From positions 1 to 44,539 of the forward strand of contig DCJC01000030.1 of NCBI GenBank assembly GCA_002317355.1: a stretch of DNA of 44,539 nucleotides, given 5' to 3'. Both the position numbers and the translations under genes were made by a program. This document shows, one piece after another, positions 34,501 to 41,848 of the stretch. Below the pieces are notes generated by a model that saw only the letters and a program-made list of their open reading frames with translations, was not told the DNA's origin and ran no database searches. Within the stretch, counting starts at the first letter, position 1. Each line of letters begins with the position of its first letter. This DNA is from Prevotellaceae bacterium UBA1710 (GTDB lineage Bacteria > Bacteroidota > Bacteroidia > Bacteroidales > Bacteroidaceae).

Positions 34501-35019
34501 TACCGCCAGATGTATCGTGCGGTCATCAAGGATGGTCTTGTCAACAGCCATCTCCGCAAGCGCAGCGGGATATGATACTATAAAGAGAGAAGTCTGAGCA
34601 CTCTTTCTTCCTTCTTCTAAAAGTGAGCCGGAGGCATCAACAGGTTCTTCTGAAGGACTCTCAGGAACAGCCTTCCCGAAAGATGACAAGGCAGACAACA
34701 CCTCCGTACGGAGAATCTCGTTTGCAGCATCTCTCTGACCATATTTCACGGCACGCTTATAGCTTGAAGGAAAGAAGAGAGCAGGAGCACCCAACTGCAT
34801 CAGGTCGTGATAGAAATAGCCTGCCTCATCGGCATCACGAAGAATAAAAACGATAGGTTTCTTGAGTTTCTCTGCAATGGAAGCAAATACCAAAGGGCAC
34901 GAAGAACCCGCAAGACCATCAATACTCACGGTCTTGATACGCTTGCCATCAAGCGCCTTAGCCAAAGCCTTCATCTGAGGTTGCTTGGCGTAGTGGGATA
35001 ATAACTTACCTATTTCCAT
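31513..35019 (-). CDS. mfd: Transcription-repair coupling factor Mfd
   Basis: 1168-residue ATP-dependent translocase that removes RNA polymerase stalled at DNA lesions and recruits UvrA. The N-terminus holds the UvrB-homology module. The RNA-polymerase-interacting domain follows (GDFIVHVDYGIGKFAGL), then the RecG-like helicase with Walker A GDVGFGKTEVA near residue 635, DEEQ in LLIIDEEQKFG, MSATPIPRTLQFSLMGARD and GRVGRSNRKAFCY, and the C-terminal TRCF domain. I start it at MEIGKLLSHY; the frame stays open 50 codons further upstream, but that part overlaps the promoters and reads like non-coding sequence. Residues about 115-140 contain a Bacteroidetes-specific Ser/Glu-rich loop. Confidence 0.97.
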   Translation of the reverse strand: MEIGKLLSHYAKQPQMKALAKALDGKRIKTVSIDGLAGSSCPLVFASIAEKLKKPIVFILRDADEAGYFYHDLMQLGAPALFFPSSYKRAVKYGQRDAANEILRTEVLSALSSFGKAVPESPSEEPVDASGSLLEEGRKSAQTSLFIVSYPAALAEMAVDKTILDDRTIHLAVGQRIDITDVQHQLRDLGFRMQDYVYEPGQYAVRGSILDVYSYSNDLPFRIDFFGDEIDTIRTFQVEDQLSADRRKEIDIVPELAAFSEKKVPLTEFLPEGSVLVSHDMSFVVDVVGKTFDEGFSSQAMTDRMAGATEQEQEEIRREMNAQMNLCPASRFNQSISAIKQITIKETSAQKDDKDVYDASFHFFMSPQPLIHKNFDLLSQTVEDYILQNFKVYILSDSHKQVERIKSILTAPVSESERVRVNADMVGEISKTLHAGFVDNDLSLCLFTDHQIFERFHKYNLRTQSARAGKMALTMKELQEMEPGDFIVHVDYGIGKFAGLVRVPVGDSFKEVIRIVYQGNDKVDVSIHSLYKISKYKRSDSGEPPRLSTLGTGAWDRLKEKAKKRIKDIARDLIKLYAKRRHEIGFAFSPDSYLQHELEGSFLYEDTPDQMKATAEVKADMESKRPMDRLVCGDVGFGKTEVAVRAAFKAACDSKQVAVLVPTTVLAFQHYQTFRERMANLPVRVDYLTRARSAKQTKQILSDLEEGKIDILVGTHKLLAKGVKWHDVGLLIIDEEQKFGVSTKEKLRQLKTNIDTLTMSATPIPRTLQFSLMGARDMSIMRTPPPNRYPIQTEVTTFSVETVVDAINFEMSRNGQVYFVHDRISDLEKLGNMIVKHIPDCKVAIGHGRMTPDELEKVVMGFMNYDYDVLLSTTIVENGIDVPNANTILINDAHRFGLSDLHQMRGRVGRSNRKAFCYLMAPPLSYLPTESRRRLEALETFSELGSGFNLAMQDLDIRGAGNLLGSEQSGFMEDLGYETYQKILSQAVSELKNDEFQELYADQMAEGEKLSGEDFVDDCNIESDLEMYFPDTYVPGSSERMLLYRELDNIKTDDDLDAYRRRLEDRFGPVPSEGEELLQVVMLRRLGRALGCEKIILKQHMMQMQFVSRQDSVFYKSEIFGRILNYVGFHPRVCDLKVVGGKNRLVVKMIDSVSAAVKVLRKMKNPNK

Positions 35020-35033
35020 TGCAAAATCGAGTG

Positions 35034-35041
35034 CAAAGATA
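35034..35041 (-). promoter_or_regulatory. -7 box of mfd
   Basis: TATCTTTG on the minus strand, 15 bases before the mfd start. A clear TTG at the usual distance is missing. The closeness to the start codon implies a very short leader. Confidence 0.4.
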
Positions 35042-35093
35042 ACAAAAAAACTCTTAATATAAGAATAAAATAATATAAAAGACCGAGAAAGTT

Positions 35094-35123
35094 TTGATAA
35101 ATTAACGGAAATTACTATCTTTG
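35094..35123 (+). promoter_or_regulatory. Promoter of the GT2 gene
   Basis: TTG (35094-35096), 19 bases, TATCTTTG (35116-35123). The start codon of the dolichol-phosphate-mannose-synthase-like gene is 55 bases further on. Confidence 0.6.
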
Positions 35124-35177
35124 CACCTTGAAAATGTGCATCCTCCCCGAGCACACAAAAAGAATACAATAAAACAA

Positions 35178-35921
35178 ATGAGCGATAGCATAATCATAAT
35201 TCCTACTTACAACGAGAAGGAAAATATCGAAAAAATTATCCGTGCCATCTTCGGCTTGGAGAAGGAGTTTCATATACTCGTCATCGATGATGGTTCTCCT
35301 GACGGTACAGCAAAGATCGTTCACGGACTCATAGACACGGAATTCAAGGACAGACTCTTTATTCTCGAGCGCTCAGGAAAACTGGGCCTCGGCACTGCAT
35401 ATATCACTGGTTTCAAATGGGCTTTGGAGCATAGCTACGAGTATATCTTCGAGATGGACGCTGACTTCAGTCACGATCCTAACGATGTGCCTCGTCTCTA
35501 TTCTGCCTGTCACGATGAGGGCTACGATGTAGCAATCGGCAGCCGATATGTTAGTGGCGTGAATGTTGTCAACTGGCCTATCGGTCGCGTGCTCATGAGC
35601 TATTTCGCATCCAAGTACGTGAGATTCGTCACTGGATTCCAAGTTCACGACACAACAGCAGGATTCAAGTGCTACAAGCGTAAGGTTCTCGAGACTATTG
35701 AGCTCGACAAGGTTCGCTTTAAGGGCTATGCCTTCCAGATTGAGATGAAGTTCACAGCCTATAAGATTGGTTTCAAGATCAAAGAGGTTCCTGTCATCTT
35801 CGTAAACCGTCGTGAAGGTGTTTCAAAGATGAACGGAAGCATCTTCGGTGAGGCTTTCTTCGGTGTAATGCGACTTCGTCTTGATGGCTGGATTAGGAAA
35901 TATCCAAAACCTAAGGCTTAA
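35178..35921 (+). CDS. Polyprenol monophosphomannose synthase-like GT2
   Basis: 247-residue GT-A glycosyltransferase of family GT2, DPM1 type. It should transfer mannose (or another hexose) from a nucleotide sugar to a polyprenyl phosphate on the cytoplasmic side. Landmarks are IIIPTYNEKENIEKII, the DDGSPDGTA motif (D37, D38), and the metal-binding DAD within EMDADFSHDP (D94, D96), then FKGYAFQIEMKF and VPVIFVNRREGVSKM. No C-terminal membrane helices, so it is the soluble type. I chose the ATG at 35178 because residues upstream read as non-coding and the family starts just before the first beta strand. Confidence 0.92.
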   Translation: MSDSIIIIPTYNEKENIEKIIRAIFGLEKEFHILVIDDGSPDGTAKIVHGLIDTEFKDRLFILERSGKLGLGTAYITGFKWALEHSYEYIFEMDADFSHDPNDVPRLYSACHDEGYDVAIGSRYVSGVNVVNWPIGRVLMSYFASKYVRFVTGFQVHDTTAGFKCYKRKVLETIELDKVRFKGYAFQIEMKFTAYKIGFKIKEVPVIFVNRREGVSKMNGSIFGEAFFGVMRLRLDGWIRKYPKPKA

Positions 35922-35958
35922 AAGGAAATATCAACAATAAAACAAAAGACATAACAAC

Positions 35959-36264
35959 ATGGTAAAGCATATCATTCTATGGAAACTCTCCGACGAGCTC
36001 AGTGCTGAGGAGAAGGAAAGCGTAAAGGCAGGCATCAAGGAAGGTCTCGAAGGCCTTATCGGTCAGGTACCGGGTCTTCTCGAGTGCAAGGTTAACATCA
36101 GCGGTCGTCTCGACTCAAGCAACTGCGATGTAATGCTCGACAGCACTCTCGAAAGTCCAGAGGCTCTCAAGGCATACGCTACACACCCAGCTCACGTTGC
36201 TGTAGCTGATGGTAAGGTTCGCCCTTACACCGTGCAGAGAACGTGCTTGGATTATGAGGTGTAA
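35959..36264 (+). CDS. Dabb (stress-responsive alpha/beta barrel) family protein
   Basis: 101-residue single-domain protein of the Dabb family, a dimeric ferredoxin-like barrel. MVKHIILWKLSDE at the start, VPGLLECKVNI in the middle and YATHPAHVAVADGKV towards the end are family features. Its biochemical role is unknown in bacteria. It lies 37 bases after the GT2 gene and probably shares its transcript, ending at the terminator at 36373-36417. Confidence 0.9.
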   Translation: MVKHIILWKLSDELSAEEKESVKAGIKEGLEGLIGQVPGLLECKVNISGRLDSSNCDVMLDSTLESPEALKAYATHPAHVAVADGKVRPYTVQRTCLDYEV

Positions 36265-36269
36265 AAGCC

Positions 36270-36520
36270 CCAACAGCCCCCCCCCTTCCCCCCTCCCATA
36301 AAGGGAGGGGAGTAGATAGTATTTCTCGCTGAGAACCACCACCGTTTCTGATGCGTCAGCATCTGATAGAAAAAAAATCCCTTATTCAACCCATAACGGA
36401 AAGAATAAGGGATTTTTGTATATCCATTCTCATTGAAGGAAAGACCGCTTCCACGAAACAGTCCCCTCAGCGAGAAAAGTGCAACCACTCCCCTCCCTTT
36501 ATGGGAGGGGCTGGGGGTAG
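36270..36520. repeat. Inverted pair of REP-like elements around a terminator
   Basis: The left copy has a C-run, then CCTCCCATAAAGGGAGG (36291-36307), then GAGTAG and TTTCTCGCTGAG. The right copy, inverted, has CTCAGCGAGAAA (36466-36477) and CCTCCCTTTATGGGAGG (36492-36508), then a G-rich end. The two halves mirror each other over about 45 bases each. They fill the gap between the convergent Dabb and trigger factor genes, and the shared terminator lies between them. Confidence 0.75.
36373..36417. terminator. Bidirectional terminator between the Dabb gene and tig
   Basis: A perfect 15-bp stem, AAAAATCCCTTATTC (36373-36387) with its complement at 36403-36417, and a 15-base loop. An A-run before and a T-run after make it a classic two-way intrinsic terminator for the convergent genes. 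Confidence 0.9.
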
Positions 36521-36528
36521 GTCTTTTC

Positions 36529-37881
36529 TTATACGAGCTTGCTGAACTCCTCGAAGCTGATAGTCTTCTTGTCGAGCTTAACAACCTCCTTGAGAGCAGC
36601 CATGAGCTTGCGATCAACAGCTGCGTTAACGAAGTTATCAACCTGCTCACGGTTCTTAAGCATCTCCTCAGCATACTGGTTGAGATACTCCTCAGGTACG
36701 CTTGTCATACCATACTGAGCGAACTGCATGCGAGTCATATCGATAGCAACAGCCTTAACGTCAGCATCCTCGATCTTGATCTTGAGAGCCTCTACGATCT
36801 GGTTCTTAGCGAGTGACCATGTGAGCTCCTTGATAGAAGCCTCATAGTTCTTCTCTACGAACTCCATGCCCTTATCCTTGTTGTTAGCAAGCATGATACG
36901 CTTCATGAGCTCGTCAGCATACTTAACCTCACCGATCTTCTCCTCAACGTACTTGCGAACGTCCTGAATGAAACGGAAGTCAGCATTCTGAACCATCTGA
37001 TCCTTGATGCCCTCAGCAACCTTAGCGCGGAAGTCAGCCTCGTCCTTTACCTCACCCTCACCATATACCTGGTCGAAGAGTTCCTGGTCGATAGCATGCT
37101 TCTCATAACGAGAAATCTCTGTTACCTGGAAAGAGAAATCAGCTGTGATGTTAGCTGCATCCTCCTTCTTCTCGAGCTTGAGGAGAGAAGAAATCTCTAC
37201 ATCGCTCTCTGGGTAAGCCTTCTTTGGGTTGAATACGATGATGTCACCAACCTTACAACCCTGGAAGAGAGCCTTCTGCTCGTCAACCTTGATGTAAGAA
37301 GGAAGCATAGCTGCCTGAGAAACAGTGATACCGCCCTCCTTAGCGCTACCATCCTCATTGAGCTCACGGATATCACCTACAATACGGTCATTCTCCTGAT
37401 ACTCTTCTACCTTCTGGAAAGAACCGCTACGGCTTGCGAAAGCCTCAATCTGCTGATCAACGATAGCGTCATCAGTTGTGATATCGTAGTAAACGATAGT
37501 ATCCTTGTCTGAAAGCTCAGCCTTGAACTCAGGAGCGATAGCGATATCGAACTTGAGTGTGTAAGGAGCTGCTGCGTCGAGATCAACAGGCTCCTCACCG
37601 AGATGAGGCATTGGCTCACCGAGCATGTTGATCTTATTCTCCTGAATGTAACCATAAAGCTTCTCACCAACGAGACGGTTGATAACGTCAACCTTTACCT
37701 GAGCGCCAACCTGCTTCTTGATCAAGCCCATTGGTGCGTTACCTGGACGGAAACCTGGTACATTTGCCTTCTTACGATACTCCTTAAGCTGCTTTTCTAC
37801 ATCTCCTGCGAAATCAGCCTCCTCAACAACGAGTGTGAGAACACCGCTGACCTTCTCTGGATTTTCTAATGAAATATTCAT
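36529..37881 (-). CDS. tig: Trigger factor
   Basis: 450-residue ribosome-associated chaperone. The ribosome-binding signature VPGFRPGNAPMGLIKKQVG lies at residues 41-59. The PPIase-like central domain follows (ENDRIVGDIRELNEDGSA, FQGCKVGDIIVF), but it is divergent, as is usual in Bacteroidetes, and activity is doubtful. The C-terminal helical cradle spans about 250-450. I start at MNISLENPEK; the frame is open further upstream, but that stretch contains the promoter. The stop lies just inside the REP-like repeat region. Confidence 0.95.
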   Translation of the reverse strand: MNISLENPEKVSGVLTLVVEEADFAGDVEKQLKEYRKKANVPGFRPGNAPMGLIKKQVGAQVKVDVINRLVGEKLYGYIQENKINMLGEPMPHLGEEPVDLDAAAPYTLKFDIAIAPEFKAELSDKDTIVYYDITTDDAIVDQQIEAFASRSGSFQKVEEYQENDRIVGDIRELNEDGSAKEGGITVSQAAMLPSYIKVDEQKALFQGCKVGDIIVFNPKKAYPESDVEISSLLKLEKKEDAANITADFSFQVTEISRYEKHAIDQELFDQVYGEGEVKDEADFRAKVAEGIKDQMVQNADFRFIQDVRKYVEEKIGEVKYADELMKRIMLANNKDKGMEFVEKNYEASIKELTWSLAKNQIVEALKIKIEDADVKAVAIDMTRMQFAQYGMTSVPEEYLNQYAEEMLKNREQVDNFVNAAVDRKLMAALKEVVKLDKKTISFEEFSKLV

Positions 37882-37979
37882 TTTAAAGTTTTTGTTGTTA
37901 TATGATTTATAATTATTTTCTACATTATTTATATGAAATGACAGAGGTGCCGAAAGCACACTACACGCCAAATTGGGTG

Positions 37980-38010
37980 CAAAATTACTAATAATATTAC
38001 ACAACACCAA
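37980..38010 (-). promoter_or_regulatory. Promoter of tig
   Basis: On the minus strand TTG (38010-38008), 20 bases, TAATTTTG (37987-37980). It would give a leader of about 90 bases before the trigger factor start. It is back to back with the promoter of the cobalamin operon. Confidence 0.65.
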
Positions 38011-38047
38011 AAACATAAAGCAATTTTAACAAAAACAGTTAAAAGAT

Positions 38048-38078
38048 TTGGTTGTTTCCGTGATTTATATTAACTTTG
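38048..38078 (+). promoter_or_regulatory. Promoter of the cobalamin operon
   Basis: TTG (38048-38050), 20 bases, TAACTTTG (38071-38078). Transcription would begin near 38085, just before the riboswitch. Confidence 0.7.
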
Positions 38079-38094
38079 TCACCGGATTTGGGAA

Positions 38095-38262
38095 CAGGAA
38101 TCTCAATATTTGTTAATTTCAGATTTCCTGTGCAAGGGAATCAGGTGCAACACCTGAGCTGTTCCTGCAGCTGTGAACCCATTGTGAAGTTGGACACTAA
38201 GGTCACTGGAACATCTTCCGGGAAGACGTCCTACTTTGTGGTAAGCCAGAATACCTGCCAAA
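38095..38262 (+). ncRNA. Cobalamin riboswitch
   Basis: Core features of the adenosyl/methylcobalamin aptamer are readable in order: GGGAATCAGGTGCAACACCTG (38136-38155 region), GCTGTTCCTGCAGCTGTGA (38158-38176), GGTCACTGG (38201-38209), a GGGAAGACGTCC stem half, and the B12-box-like AGCCAGAATACCTGCC (38244-38259). A small hairpin CCCC-aggatat-GGGG at 38286-38300 lies between the aptamer and the btuB start and could mask the ribosome-binding region when the vitamin is bound. It should lower expression of the downstream operon when cobalamin is plentiful. Confidence 0.93.
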
Positions 38263-38319
38263 CTTCCATTAATTATTAGCAATGCCCCCAGGATATGGGG
38301 TATAATAATTCATACCATA

Positions 38320-40461
38320 ATGAAATATAAATTCATCTTCGCCCTATCATTGGCGAGTATCTCTCTATGTGCAAATGCTCAGGTTGAGAAAACCTCAAAG
38401 CATCAGAATCTTCAAGAGGTTGTTGTCACCGGAACTGGTACGCAACATCATCTTAAGGATGCACCTGTGCAAACAGAGGTTATCTCAAGAAAAATGATAG
38501 AAAGCTATGGAGGAAAGTCGCTTCAAGAGATTCTCGGAGGATTGACTGCTTCATTTGCTTTTAACGAAGGTGACATGGGATCGCAGACGCAGCTCAACGG
38601 ATTGGGTAACAACTACATACTCATTCTCGTTGACGGCAAGCGCATTCATGGCGATGTAGGTGGCGAGAACGACCTCGGACTCATCGATCCTCACAATATT
38701 GATAGGATCGAGATTGTAAAAGGTGCTCAGTCTGCCCTCTATGGTTCTGATGCCATCGCCGGTGTCATAAACATCATCACCAAGAAGCACGACACCGAGG
38801 GATTCCTTCTCGAAAACACCACCCGATATGGTTCATACAACGATCTTCGCCAGCACAACGGCATAGGCGTGCGTTTCGGGAAGTTGCAGTCATACACGAG
38901 TTTCCAGTTGCAACATTCTGACGGTTGGCAAAACACCACCAACGAATTTGCAGAGGCTCAGATGTTTACAGATTCTCGTAACAAGACCACAAACGAATTT
39001 ACCAACTGGCAAATCGGAGAGCGTCTCACCTATTCTATAAAAGAGGGCTTCGACATCTATGCAAGTGGCACTTATTACGAGAAACGCATCTCTCGCCCAA
39101 CAAATGGTCGCCACGCATCTTGCGATGTCTATACCTACGACCTTCAATATCGAAATGCGAGTGCAGCTGTAGGTGGTAAGATGATGCTCAACAAGAAGGA
39201 CTACATAAGTCTCGACGCAAGTTGGAACAAGCATGCCTACTATTACCTCTACACCGACACCACTCTCGAGGATGGCTACTATCGCGGACAACTCACACAC
39301 TATTGTCCTTATTTCCCAGGACAGGAGAACTTGCAGAGTGATCAGCAGAGATACATGGCAACACTTCAAGGTGTGTTCTATCTGCCTAAGGCTAACACCC
39401 TTAACGTAGGTGCAGAATATAGATACGACTACCTGAAAGCTCCTATGCGAGTGAATGAAGGAACTGCCAACGACTGGACAGCTGCCGTCTATGCTCAGGA
39501 TGAATGGAATCCACTCAAGAACCTCAATATTACTGGTGGTTTCCGAATCATCGACAACGCTGCCTTCGGGCTCCACTTCACTCCAAAGCTCAGCGCTATG
39601 CTCTCGCTTGGTGATTTCCGTCTTCGTGGCGGATGGAGCAAGGGTTTCAAATCGCCTACGACAAAGGAACTCTCCTACCACTACACCAAGCAGATGGGTG
39701 CTAACACCTATTATTATATGGGTAATAAGAACCTTGAAGCTCAGACAAGCAACTATTGGTCGGCAAGTGCAGAATACCGAACTGATGATATTGCTATCTC
39801 AGTTACAGGCTATATCAACAAACTGGAAGACATGATAACTCTGGTCAATGTATCAGTAAATGAGATTCCAGTCGGAGCAACAACGGGCTACCAGGGCGAC
39901 GGTAGCGGAAACATCATTCCGCGAATGTATAAGAATGCGGAGGATGCCAAGACCTATGGCGTTGATGTCAATGCATCGTGGAAGATTACCAAGGACCTTA
40001 CCGTCGGAGGCAACTACAGCTACCTCGACACCAAGGCAACGGTATACAACTCTGCCAAGAGCAGGTTTCAGAATGCCATTATCGACGGAATGGCTCACAA
40101 CAAATGGAACGCCTTCGCAAACTACGGCCACCGTTTCTCGCCTTGCTATAACCTCGGCATCAACCTCAGCACGCGAGGCTCGAGCAAGCGCTACTATGAG
40201 AACGATGGCAACGGCAAGGGTTTCCAGATATGGCGACTCAACACCACCCACGATCTTGGCAAGAGCAAGACAACAAGTTACCGACTCGAGTTTGGCGTTG
40301 ATAACATCTTCAACTATATCGACACCACACCACGTCCTTATCACCTCGGAACTACAACCGCCGGAACTACCATCTACGCGTCGTTCACGGTTAAGTTCAA
40401 CAAAGGAAAGAAAATAACTTCTAAAACAATATCTAAACAACAAAACAATGATGAAGATTAA
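38320..40461 (+). CDS. btuB: TonB-dependent receptor, BtuB-like
   Basis: 713-residue outer-membrane receptor. A signal peptide covers residues 1-21 (ending CANAQ). The plug follows with LQEVVVTGTGT, VISRKMIESYGGKSLQEIL, NNYILILVDGKRI and IEIVKGAQSALYGSDAIAGV, then a 22-strand barrel. Control by a cobalamin riboswitch marks it as a vitamin B12 or corrinoid importer; heme is an alternative given the chelatase-like neighbour. The last barrel strand appears to end at SFTVKF, yet the protein runs on for another 17-18 polar residues, and the gene overlaps the next by 14 bases. A free C-terminal aromatic is normally needed for barrel insertion, so this tail is odd. Confidence 0.93.
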   Translation: MKYKFIFALSLASISLCANAQVEKTSKHQNLQEVVVTGTGTQHHLKDAPVQTEVISRKMIESYGGKSLQEILGGLTASFAFNEGDMGSQTQLNGLGNNYILILVDGKRIHGDVGGENDLGLIDPHNIDRIEIVKGAQSALYGSDAIAGVINIITKKHDTEGFLLENTTRYGSYNDLRQHNGIGVRFGKLQSYTSFQLQHSDGWQNTTNEFAEAQMFTDSRNKTTNEFTNWQIGERLTYSIKEGFDIYASGTYYEKRISRPTNGRHASCDVYTYDLQYRNASAAVGGKMMLNKKDYISLDASWNKHAYYYLYTDTTLEDGYYRGQLTHYCPYFPGQENLQSDQQRYMATLQGVFYLPKANTLNVGAEYRYDYLKAPMRVNEGTANDWTAAVYAQDEWNPLKNLNITGGFRIIDNAAFGLHFTPKLSAMLSLGDFRLRGGWSKGFKSPTTKELSYHYTKQMGANTYYYMGNKNLEAQTSNYWSASAEYRTDDIAISVTGYINKLEDMITLVNVSVNEIPVGATTGYQGDGSGNIIPRMYKNAEDAKTYGVDVNASWKITKDLTVGGNYSYLDTKATVYNSAKSRFQNAIIDGMAHNKWNAFANYGHRFSPCYNLGINLSTRGSSKRYYENDGNGKGFQIWRLNTTHDLGKSKTTSYRLEFGVDNIFNYIDTTPRPYHLGTTTAGTTIYASFTVKFNKGKKITSKTISKQQNNDED

Positions 40462-41572
40462 ATCACTCCTCCTTGCTATGGTAACACTCATGGCAGGACT
40501 CACATTCACCGCTTGTAGTAGCGATGATGACAACGACGACAAGCAGCAGTCTAACCATGATGTTTATCAGCAGGCTGTAACAAACACTGTTAAGGCACAG
40601 AAGAAGCACGACAAGGCCATCCTTCTCGTTGCATTCGGTTCTACATGGCAGCAGGCTTACGATGCATTCGATAACACCGTAAAAGAGTGCCAGAAGCAGT
40701 TCCCTGACTACGATGTATTCCTCAGCTTCTCTTCAGTTATCTGTATCAACCGCGCAGCCGCTGGCGAGAACGTAGCACCACGCAACTTCTACGCTCCTAG
40801 CTTCTGGCTCAACGCATTCGCTGACAAGGGCGTACAGTATAAGGAGATCGTTGTTCAGTCACTTCAGGTAATCCCTGGTGAGGAGTATAAGAACGTACGC
40901 GATAGCTACATCAAGAACTTCGCAAACAACTTCTACGGCGACCTCGACGACGAGTATCTTTCTAAGGTAAAGATCTACCTCGGCACTCCTCTTATGGCTG
41001 AGCGCGAAGATGTTACAGCACTTGCTGAAGCACTCATCAAGAAGACTGAGAGCCAGGCTAAGGATGGTGTTGTTGCATTCATGGGTCATGGTAACCCTGA
41101 AGGTTACGATTACTATGGAGCTAACGTACGCTACACAGAGCTTGAGGAGGATCTCCAGAAACTCAGCAAGTCAAAGAATTACTATGTAGGTACTGTTGAT
41201 ATGCCTGAGAACTATAAGACAAACGTACTTGAGCGCATGCAGAAGAACGGCAAGAAGAGCGGTAAGGTTTATTGCTACCCTCTCATGTCAATCGCTGGTG
41301 ACCACGCTCACAACGATATGTCAGGTGACGATGACGCATGGGATGAGAAGGAAGGTTATGAAGTAAACGATGAGGGTGAAGTAGAGGATACTTCTTGGAA
41401 GATGTACTTCAAGAATAGCGGTTACACATGTGACGACGACGTTCTCAAGGGTTGTGTAATCGGTCTTCTCGAGATCTCTGAGGTTCGCCAGCTCTGGCTC
41501 AACCACATCAAGCGCGCTCTCAAGGACGACGCTGGTCTCCTCGATTACTATCACTCTAAGAATCCGGAATAA
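40448..41572 (+). CDS. cbiK: CbiK-type cobaltochelatase as a predicted surface lipoprotein
   Basis: 374-residue protein with a lipoprotein signal (cut before Cys23 in TFTAC) followed by SSDDDNDD. An acidic run right after the Cys is the export signal that sends Bacteroidetes lipoproteins to the cell surface. The mature part is a class II chelatase of the CbiK family: LLVAFGSTWQQAYDAF, VQSLQVIPGEEYKNVRD, the catalytic His H214 in FMGHGNPEG and H286 in MSIAGDHAHNDM. Against the cytoplasmic enzyme from Salmonella it has an added acidic stretch of about 17 residues before SWKMYF. P. gingivalis IhtB, a related surface lipoprotein next to a TonB receptor, works in heme capture, so this copy may handle metal or tetrapyrrole at the surface and not in B12 synthesis. 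The start could also be the next ATG (40451). Confidence 0.9.
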   Translation: MMKIKSLLLAMVTLMAGLTFTACSSDDDNDDKQQSNHDVYQQAVTNTVKAQKKHDKAILLVAFGSTWQQAYDAFDNTVKECQKQFPDYDVFLSFSSVICINRAAAGENVAPRNFYAPSFWLNAFADKGVQYKEIVVQSLQVIPGEEYKNVRDSYIKNFANNFYGDLDDEYLSKVKIYLGTPLMAEREDVTALAEALIKKTESQAKDGVVAFMGHGNPEGYDYYGANVRYTELEEDLQKLSKSKNYYVGTVDMPENYKTNVLERMQKNGKKSGKVYCYPLMSIAGDHAHNDMSGDDDAWDEKEGYEVNDEGEVEDTSWKMYFKNSGYTCDDDVLKGCVIGLLEISEVRQLWLNHIKRALKDDAGLLDYYHSKNPE

Positions 41573-41577
41573 AATAC

Positions 41578-41835
41578 GGCCTCTCCCCCCGCCCTGCAGC
41601 CCCTCACCACAGCCCCTCACCCGCCCTGCGGGCACCCTCTGACACATACTCGGAGATACTCAATCTCCGACTTCCCCAAGGGTCGAGGGAAAAGTTAGTA
41701 TTTCTCGCTCATGTTGTGTACGATTTTTTAATAAGCAGAATATAACATTTCCCCTGATTGGAAGATTGTAACTTCCTCCTCGCCCTTGGGAAGAGGATGT
41801 CCGCAGGACAGGTGAGGGGCCGCTTGTGAGGGTTG
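41578..41835. repeat. Complex REP-like repeat region between cbiK and cbiL
   Basis: The left part starts GGCCTCTCCCCCCGCCCTG, then has GCCCCTCACC twice, GCCCTGCGGGC, TGACACATACTC with a hairpin and GACTTCCCC, CCAAGGGTCGAGG and TAGTATTTCTCGC. The right part (41769-41821), inverted, carries CCTCCTCGCCCTTGGG, GTCCGCAGGAC and GGTGAGGGGC. So the two ends are an inverted pair of one element type, with an extra copy of its head on the left. It sits in the 276-base gap between two operon genes and could limit read-through or stabilise the upstream mRNA. Confidence 0.7.
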
Positions 41836-41848
41836 CTTTTTTTTACTT

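Noticed and set aside
35020..35169. N-terminal extension of Mfd by 50 residues
   Set aside because: The extra part overlaps both divergent promoters and does not resemble Mfd; the family begins at about MEIGKLL.
37882..38016. N-terminal extension of trigger factor by 45 residues
   Set aside because: The stretch includes the tig promoter, and the family begins at MNISLEN.
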